Assembly: GCA_020853455.1 (NCBI GenBank)
Contig: JADYYV010000063.1
Span: forward strand, 1-8,122
Reading direction: 5' to 3'
DNA: 8,122 bases
DNA from: Alphaproteobacteria bacterium
Lineage (GTDB): Bacteria > Pseudomonadota > Alphaproteobacteria > Micavibrionales > UBA2020
The position numbers were made by a program, and so were the translations under genes. Below, piece by piece: positions 5,088-8,122 of the stretch. The notes beneath the pieces are model-generated. The model had not been told where the DNA came from, did no database searches, and saw only the letters and a program-made list of their open reading frames with translations. Position 1 is the stretch's first letter, and every line of letters starts with the position of its first letter.

Positions 5088-6169
5088 TGAATATCTTGGA
5101 TCCACAAGCGCTTTTGGAATGTGCTCAAGATACGTCAGAATTAGGCCGCCAGAAACTGGCGAAAGCCGTCGCGAACTTTTTCGACGAACGCACGCTCAGC
5201 GACTCCGAAAAAGATCTCGCCGGCGATATCCTGCTCAATCTTGTCCGTCAGGCTGAAACCGATCTGCGCGAAGCGCTGTCGGAGCGTCTTGCCGTGCAGG
5301 CAAACATTCCGCCCGAACTGATCGTTTTCCTTGCCAATGACCAGATCAACATCGCGCGCCATGTGCTGATGCACAGCCCTGTGCTGAACGACGTCGATCT
5401 CATTTACATCATCACGTCAAAAGGCCAGGACCACTGGCGCACGATCGCGCAGCGCGACAGCGTCAGCCCCGTGGTGGCGGACCGCCTGATCGACACCGGC
5501 GACACCGGCACGGTCTTGAACCTCATCGACAACCAGCGCGTGAACCTGCAGCGCAGCTCGATGAAGAAACTCGTCAAATTCTCGCTGAAATCGGAAGAAC
5601 TGCAGGCGCCGCTGCTGCGCCGCCCCGAAGTCGATGCGGAAGTCGCGATCGACCTTTACATGGTGGTGTCCGAAGCGCTGCGCAAGGAAATCGCGGGCAA
5701 GTTCGACCTGCCGGAACATATCATCGATCACGCCATCGAAGACCTGATCCACGAACTCAGCAACGAGGCGAAAGGCCTGCGCAACTGCACGCCGGAGATG
5801 GGCGCGCTGGCCCGCCGCTTCAACGAGCGCAAGGAAGTGACCGCCGACCTGATGATCAAGACGCTGCGCCGCGGGCAGGTGGGTTTCTTCCTGTCGCTCT
5901 TCGCCGAAAAAGTGGGGCTGCTGCCGGAACACGTCATCAAGATGATCCAGAAAGACTCAGGGAAACCCTTCGTCGTCGCCTGCCGCTATACGGGCATGAT
6001 GAAATCGGAATTCGCGTCGCTGTTCCTGCTCAGCCGCGGCATCCGTACCGGCGAAAAGATTGTCGATCAGCGCGAACTGGCGCTGGCGCTCAAGAATTTC
6101 GACCAGCTGAAGGATTTCGACGTCCAGCGCATCATGAAAACCTGGATCAAGTCGCCGGAACTTATCTAA
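5060..6169 (+). CDS. DUF2336 family protein
   Basis: About 369 residues of the alphaproteobacterial DUF2336 family, whose biochemical role is not established. Family features: an all-helical, HEAT-like series beginning LDPQALLECAQDTSELGRQKL, then a run of short helices (SEKDLAGDILLNLVRQAETDLREALSE), IPPELIVFLANDQINIARHVLMHSPVLNDVDLIYII, where the SPVL-D-DLI signature stands out, IAQRDSVSPVVADRLIDTGDTGTVLNLIDN, and later repeats to KTWIKSPEL. There is no signal peptide or membrane segment, so it is cytoplasmic. The start is uncertain. The frame is open from GTG 4997, but codons between 4997 and about 5090 (several AGG and GGG) differ from the rest, so I chose ATG 5060-5062. TTG 5096, with GGAGAGGG just upstream, is also possible. 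CtrA half-sites upstream imply control within the cell-cycle/motility regulon. It is divergent from the Gln-rich gene. Confidence 0.88.
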   Translation: MVSTTSGERVNILDPQALLECAQDTSELGRQKLAKAVANFFDERTLSDSEKDLAGDILLNLVRQAETDLREALSERLAVQANIPPELIVFLANDQINIARHVLMHSPVLNDVDLIYIITSKGQDHWRTIAQRDSVSPVVADRLIDTGDTGTVLNLIDNQRVNLQRSSMKKLVKFSLKSEELQAPLLRRPEVDAEVAIDLYMVVSEALRKEIAGKFDLPEHIIDHAIEDLIHELSNEAKGLRNCTPEMGALARRFNERKEVTADLMIKTLRRGQVGFFLSLFAEKVGLLPEHVIKMIQKDSGKPFVVACRYTGMMKSEFASLFLLSRGIRTGEKIVDQRELALALKNFDQLKDFDVQRIMKTWIKSPELI

Positions 6170-6215
6170 GCATTTTCATCTGCTTAAGCCCCGTTTCGTC
6201 GCGGGCTGTATTCTA

Positions 6216-6243
6216 TTGACATATTCTCTTCAGGTGCTAAAAC
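6216..6243 (+). promoter_or_regulatory. Promoter of the 6276-7007 gene
   Basis: A perfect -35 TTGACA (6216-6221) is followed by a 16-nt spacer and TAAAAC (6238-6243), with TG one base upstream of it (extended -10). Transcription would start near 6250, within the inverted repeat 6242-6262. The gene is therefore probably expressed separately from the DUF2336 gene. Confidence 0.55.
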
Positions 6244-6262
6244 TATTTACCTAATAAATAGT
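6242..6262. promoter_or_regulatory. 8-bp inverted repeat at the transcription start (possible operator)
   Basis: ACTATTTA (6242-6249) and TAAATAGT (6255-6262) are perfect complements around a 5-nt centre, CCTAA. The repeat spans the expected start site and ends just before the ribosome binding site GGAGA (6266-6270). It could be a repressor operator or a weak AU-rich hairpin in the leader. Confidence 0.5.
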
Positions 6263-6275
6263 ACCGGAGAAGCCT

Positions 6276-7007
6276 ATGTCGAACCCCCTCGCCAAAGCCT
6301 GGCGCTATCTGCGCCGCGAATATCCCGATTCATCGGCCGCCATCGGCATCGGCTTTACGGTCGGCGCGACGATCGGCACGGTGGTGACGCTGGGCGCGGG
6401 CGCGCCGCTGTTCATCATTCCGCTGGCGGGTGCCGGTGCCGCAGGTTTCGGCAGGCTGGTGACGCTGGGCGAATGGGACCGCACGTCTGAAAATTCCATC
6501 ACGCTCAACGGCTGCAAACTGGTGGGCGATAAAAAAGACCTCTCCAGCCTGATCATGACTCAAAAGCTGATCGACCGCCAAACGAAGAAGCTGAAACACC
6601 TGCCCGAGCTGCCGGAAAAACTCCGCAAAAAACTGCTGGCGCATATCGGCGATGTGCAGGGCGCATTGGCGCGTGTGCGCGTTTATCAGGGCTATGGCGG
6701 CGACCAGATCAAGGAATTTTCCTTCCACCGCGATTTCTTCGATGCGCGCGGCCGTGAAACCGAACAGGTGATCGCAACCGTGCGCTTCGAACCGCTGACG
6801 CCGTCGCAGGTGCCCGGCAAAACCGAAGTGATCGACAACCGTCCCGCGCCGCCGCCCGCAGCTGTGGTGCCCGCCAACAATAACGCGACCTCCGCCGAAT
6901 TCGGCAATCTTGCGAAAAAGGTGGATGCGGTGGTCAAGCGCGTCGACGAACTCGAAAATCCCGCGCCCGTCGCGCTCGACAAGCCCAAGCTGAAACCGCG
7001 CCAGTAA
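6276..7007 (+). CDS. Membrane protein with glycine-rich helical hairpin, unknown function
   Basis: 243 residues; ATG 6276 has GGAGA six bases upstream. After a basic N-terminus (MSNPLAKAWRYLRREY), residues about 20-63 are hydrophobic and rich in Gly and Ala (AIGIGFTVGATIGTVV, then PLFIIPLAGAGAAGFGRLV), which reads as two close membrane helices with a short turn. The remainder (about 180 residues) is soluble: a basic, helical part (IDRQTKKLKHLPELPEKLRKKLLAHI), a mixed part (FSFHRDFFDARGRETEQVIATVRFEP), a Pro/Ala linker (PAPPPAAVVP) and a C-terminal short coiled coil (LAKKVDAVVKRVDELE) before a basic tail. If the hairpin spans the inner membrane, both ends should face the cytoplasm. No family is recognised. 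It has its own promoter. Its stop codon directly abuts the stop of the convergent gene at 7008. Confidence 0.82.
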   Translation: MSNPLAKAWRYLRREYPDSSAAIGIGFTVGATIGTVVTLGAGAPLFIIPLAGAGAAGFGRLVTLGEWDRTSENSITLNGCKLVGDKKDLSSLIMTQKLIDRQTKKLKHLPELPEKLRKKLLAHIGDVQGALARVRVYQGYGGDQIKEFSFHRDFFDARGRETEQVIATVRFEPLTPSQVPGKTEVIDNRPAPPPAAVVPANNNATSAEFGNLAKKVDAVVKRVDELENPAPVALDKPKLKPRQ

Positions 7008-7817
7008 TTAAAGCAGGTTCTTTACTTCGTTGAACAGCGCCGGAAAATCGCCGTCGCCGGTGCCGCAGGTGTATGATTTCAGCGCGGTGCCGCCGTCGGT
7101 GAATTCGACCACGCCGTATTCAAGGCCGGTATTCATGGCGCAGCGTTTATATCCGCCGGGCGTAGTGCCGCGCGCCTTCACCACCATCGCGCGCAGTTTT
7201 TCCAGCGTTTCGGCCGGCAGGCGGCCGAGCGAGGTTTGCAGCATCTTGTACGAATTGCGGTCGAACGCGCTTTTGATGATCGTGCCATCGGCGAAAACAT
7301 GCAGCGCCTGCGTGCTGCCGGTCAGCGGCTGGTAATAGGCGTGCAGGTAAAACGCCTCCTCGGCGGCTGCCGCGTCAAACGCGCCCGCAACGCCGTTCAG
7401 CAGGCCTTCGAATGCTGCGGGCGGTTTTTCGGCCGACCAGATGCGGTGGGTTTCGCCGTCGAACAGGTAAAGGTTGTTCGGGTCGGTGAATTTGCCGCTG
7501 GAGTTCGGGTTGCCTTCATAAAACTTCGCCGCCGCCTCGAACATGGTTTGCGTCGCGGCGGCGTCGGCGCGGCGAAGGTCGAAACCGGGATGCACTTCGT
7601 CATATTTTTCGCTGTCGATTTTCTTGCGCATCATCAGCCCGTTCGAAAGCGCAAGGTATTCGACAAAGCAATCGGAACCGGGGCAGGGTTTTTGTTCGCG
7701 CACGATTTCGAAATACTGGCGGGCCTGCTGCGCCTGCCGCGGGATCATCACCCGCGCCTGCGCAAGGCCCGCGGCCAGAATAACAAGCGCGAGCGGCAGG
7801 AGCAGGGATTTGCGCAT
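7008..7817 (-). CDS. Secreted (periplasmic) protein of unknown function
   Basis: 269 residues. Residues 1-21 are a clear Sec signal peptide (basic MRK, hydrophobic LLLPLALVILAAGL, cleavage site AQA before Arg22), so the mature protein of about 248 residues is exported. Four cysteines (45 and 50 in PCPGSDC; 226 and 251 near the C-terminus) could form two disulphides. The C-terminal region (RCAMNTGLEYGVVEFTDGG, then SYTCGTGDGDFPALFNEV) looks like a compact beta-rich unit. No catalytic motif or family is recognised. The start ATG (7815-7817) lies three bases after the pgk stop, with AAGG inside pgk about 11 nt upstream, so it is probably co-transcribed and coupled with pgk. This link to a glycolytic gene does not by itself indicate function. 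No terminator is seen between it and the convergent gene. Confidence 0.85.
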   Translation of the reverse strand: MRKSLLLPLALVILAAGLAQARVMIPRQAQQARQYFEIVREQKPCPGSDCFVEYLALSNGLMMRKKIDSEKYDEVHPGFDLRRADAAATQTMFEAAAKFYEGNPNSSGKFTDPNNLYLFDGETHRIWSAEKPPAAFEGLLNGVAGAFDAAAAEEAFYLHAYYQPLTGSTQALHVFADGTIIKSAFDRNSYKMLQTSLGRLPAETLEKLRAMVVKARGTTPGGYKRCAMNTGLEYGVVEFTDGGTALKSYTCGTGDGDFPALFNEVKNLL

Positions 7818-7820
7818 GGA

Positions 7821-8122
7821 TCAGCCGGCCTTGCGAAGCGCGGTTGCCTGTTCTTCCAGCGCCTTCACGCCGGGCAGGGTTTTACCCTCCAGCCATTCAA
7901 GGAACGCGCCGCCGGCGGTCGAGACATAGGTCATTTTTTCTTCAACGCCCGCCTGCGCCAGCGCCGCGACGGTGTCGCCGCCGCCCGCCACGCTGATGAG
8001 TTTTTTCGCAGCCGTCAGGTCGGCGACTTTTTTCCCGACCGCGACCGTGCCCGCAACGAACGGGGGCGTTTCGAACGCGCCCATCGGCCCGTTCCACCGC
8101 ACCGTTTTCGCCGTCGCCAGCA
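7821..8122 (-). CDS. pgk: Phosphoglycerate kinase, C-terminal part
   Basis: The last 99 codons of pgk; the gene enters from beyond the right edge. Pgk transfers the acyl phosphate of 1,3-bisphosphoglycerate to ADP in glycolysis (and the reverse in gluconeogenesis), in the cytoplasm. Hallmarks of the C-terminal nucleotide-binding domain are clear: AKTVRWNGPMGAFE, VAGTVAVGKKVADL, the GGGDTVAAL loop, and YVSTAGGAFLEWLEGKTLPGVKAL. It ends a few residues beyond the common C-terminus (EEQATALRKAG). The WNGP motif is usually preceded by Val-Val; here it is Val-Arg. The gene is followed after three bases by the secreted-protein gene, an uncommon partner, where fba or another glycolytic gene would often be expected. 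Confidence 0.97.
   Translation of the reverse strand, partial: LATAKTVRWNGPMGAFETPPFVAGTVAVGKKVADLTAAKKLISVAGGGDTVAALAQAGVEEKMTYVSTAGGAFLEWLEGKTLPGVKALEEQATALRKAG

Noticed and set aside
5417..5932. Minus-strand open frame of 171 codons
   Set aside because: It is antisense to the DUF2336 gene and has the His/Arg-rich composition typical of a shadow frame.
6187..6207. Possible terminator after the DUF2336 gene (AGCCC...GGGCT)
   Set aside because: Only five clean base pairs with a mismatch or bulge, and no T-run follows.

Overview
The window looks like a stretch of an alphaproteobacterial chromosome with moderately high GC, probably from a Rhodospirillales- or Micavibrio-like lineage; the lineage is a guess. 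The alphaproteobacterial call rests on a DUF2336 protein, a family largely confined to that class, and on several full CtrA boxes (TTAA-N7-TTAAC). The window is gene-dense. At the right edge it carries the end of a core glycolytic gene (pgk). I see no tRNA, rRNA, CRISPR array, transposase, phage gene or recognisable defence system.

Layout, left to right. At 1-581 (minus strand) is the 5' part of a gene that joins an excisionase/MerR-type DNA-binding domain to a region resembling the N-terminal part of GspE/PilB secretion ATPases. It is transcribed divergently from an unknown 167-residue protein at 741-1244. Each gene has a readable sigma70-type promoter, and two near-identical direct repeats lie across the leftward one. 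A leftward group follows: ankyrin-repeat protein (2238-2954), AHSA1/SRPBCC protein (1737-2168) and a short AT-rich lipoprotein (1299-1733).

At about 3000-3110 two promoters face away from each other. Their -35 elements form a palindrome. The rightward one drives an M20-family peptidase homologue (3110-4276) that lacks several of the family's metal ligands. After it come two inverted copies of a CCCTCTCCC-type palindromic repeat and a strong bidirectional terminator, shared with a convergent small Gln-rich protein (4505-4783, minus strand).

The region 4784-5060 is the most information-rich part. One CtrA box faces the Gln-rich gene, and a run of three phased CtrA half-sites faces the DUF2336 gene (about 5060-6169). 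An unusual G-rich leader overlaps that gene's start. The likely reading is a CtrA-controlled divergent pair tied to cell cycle, motility or development, with possible post-transcriptional control of the DUF2336 mRNA.

Next is a glycine-rich membrane protein (6276-7007) with its own promoter and an inverted repeat at the transcription start. It ends stop-to-stop against a leftward secreted protein (7008-7817), which is tightly linked to the 3' end of pgk (7821-8122). Most functions here are unknown; only Pgk, the AHSA1/SRPBCC fold, the ankyrin repeats, the M20 fold and DUF2336 are recognisable families.
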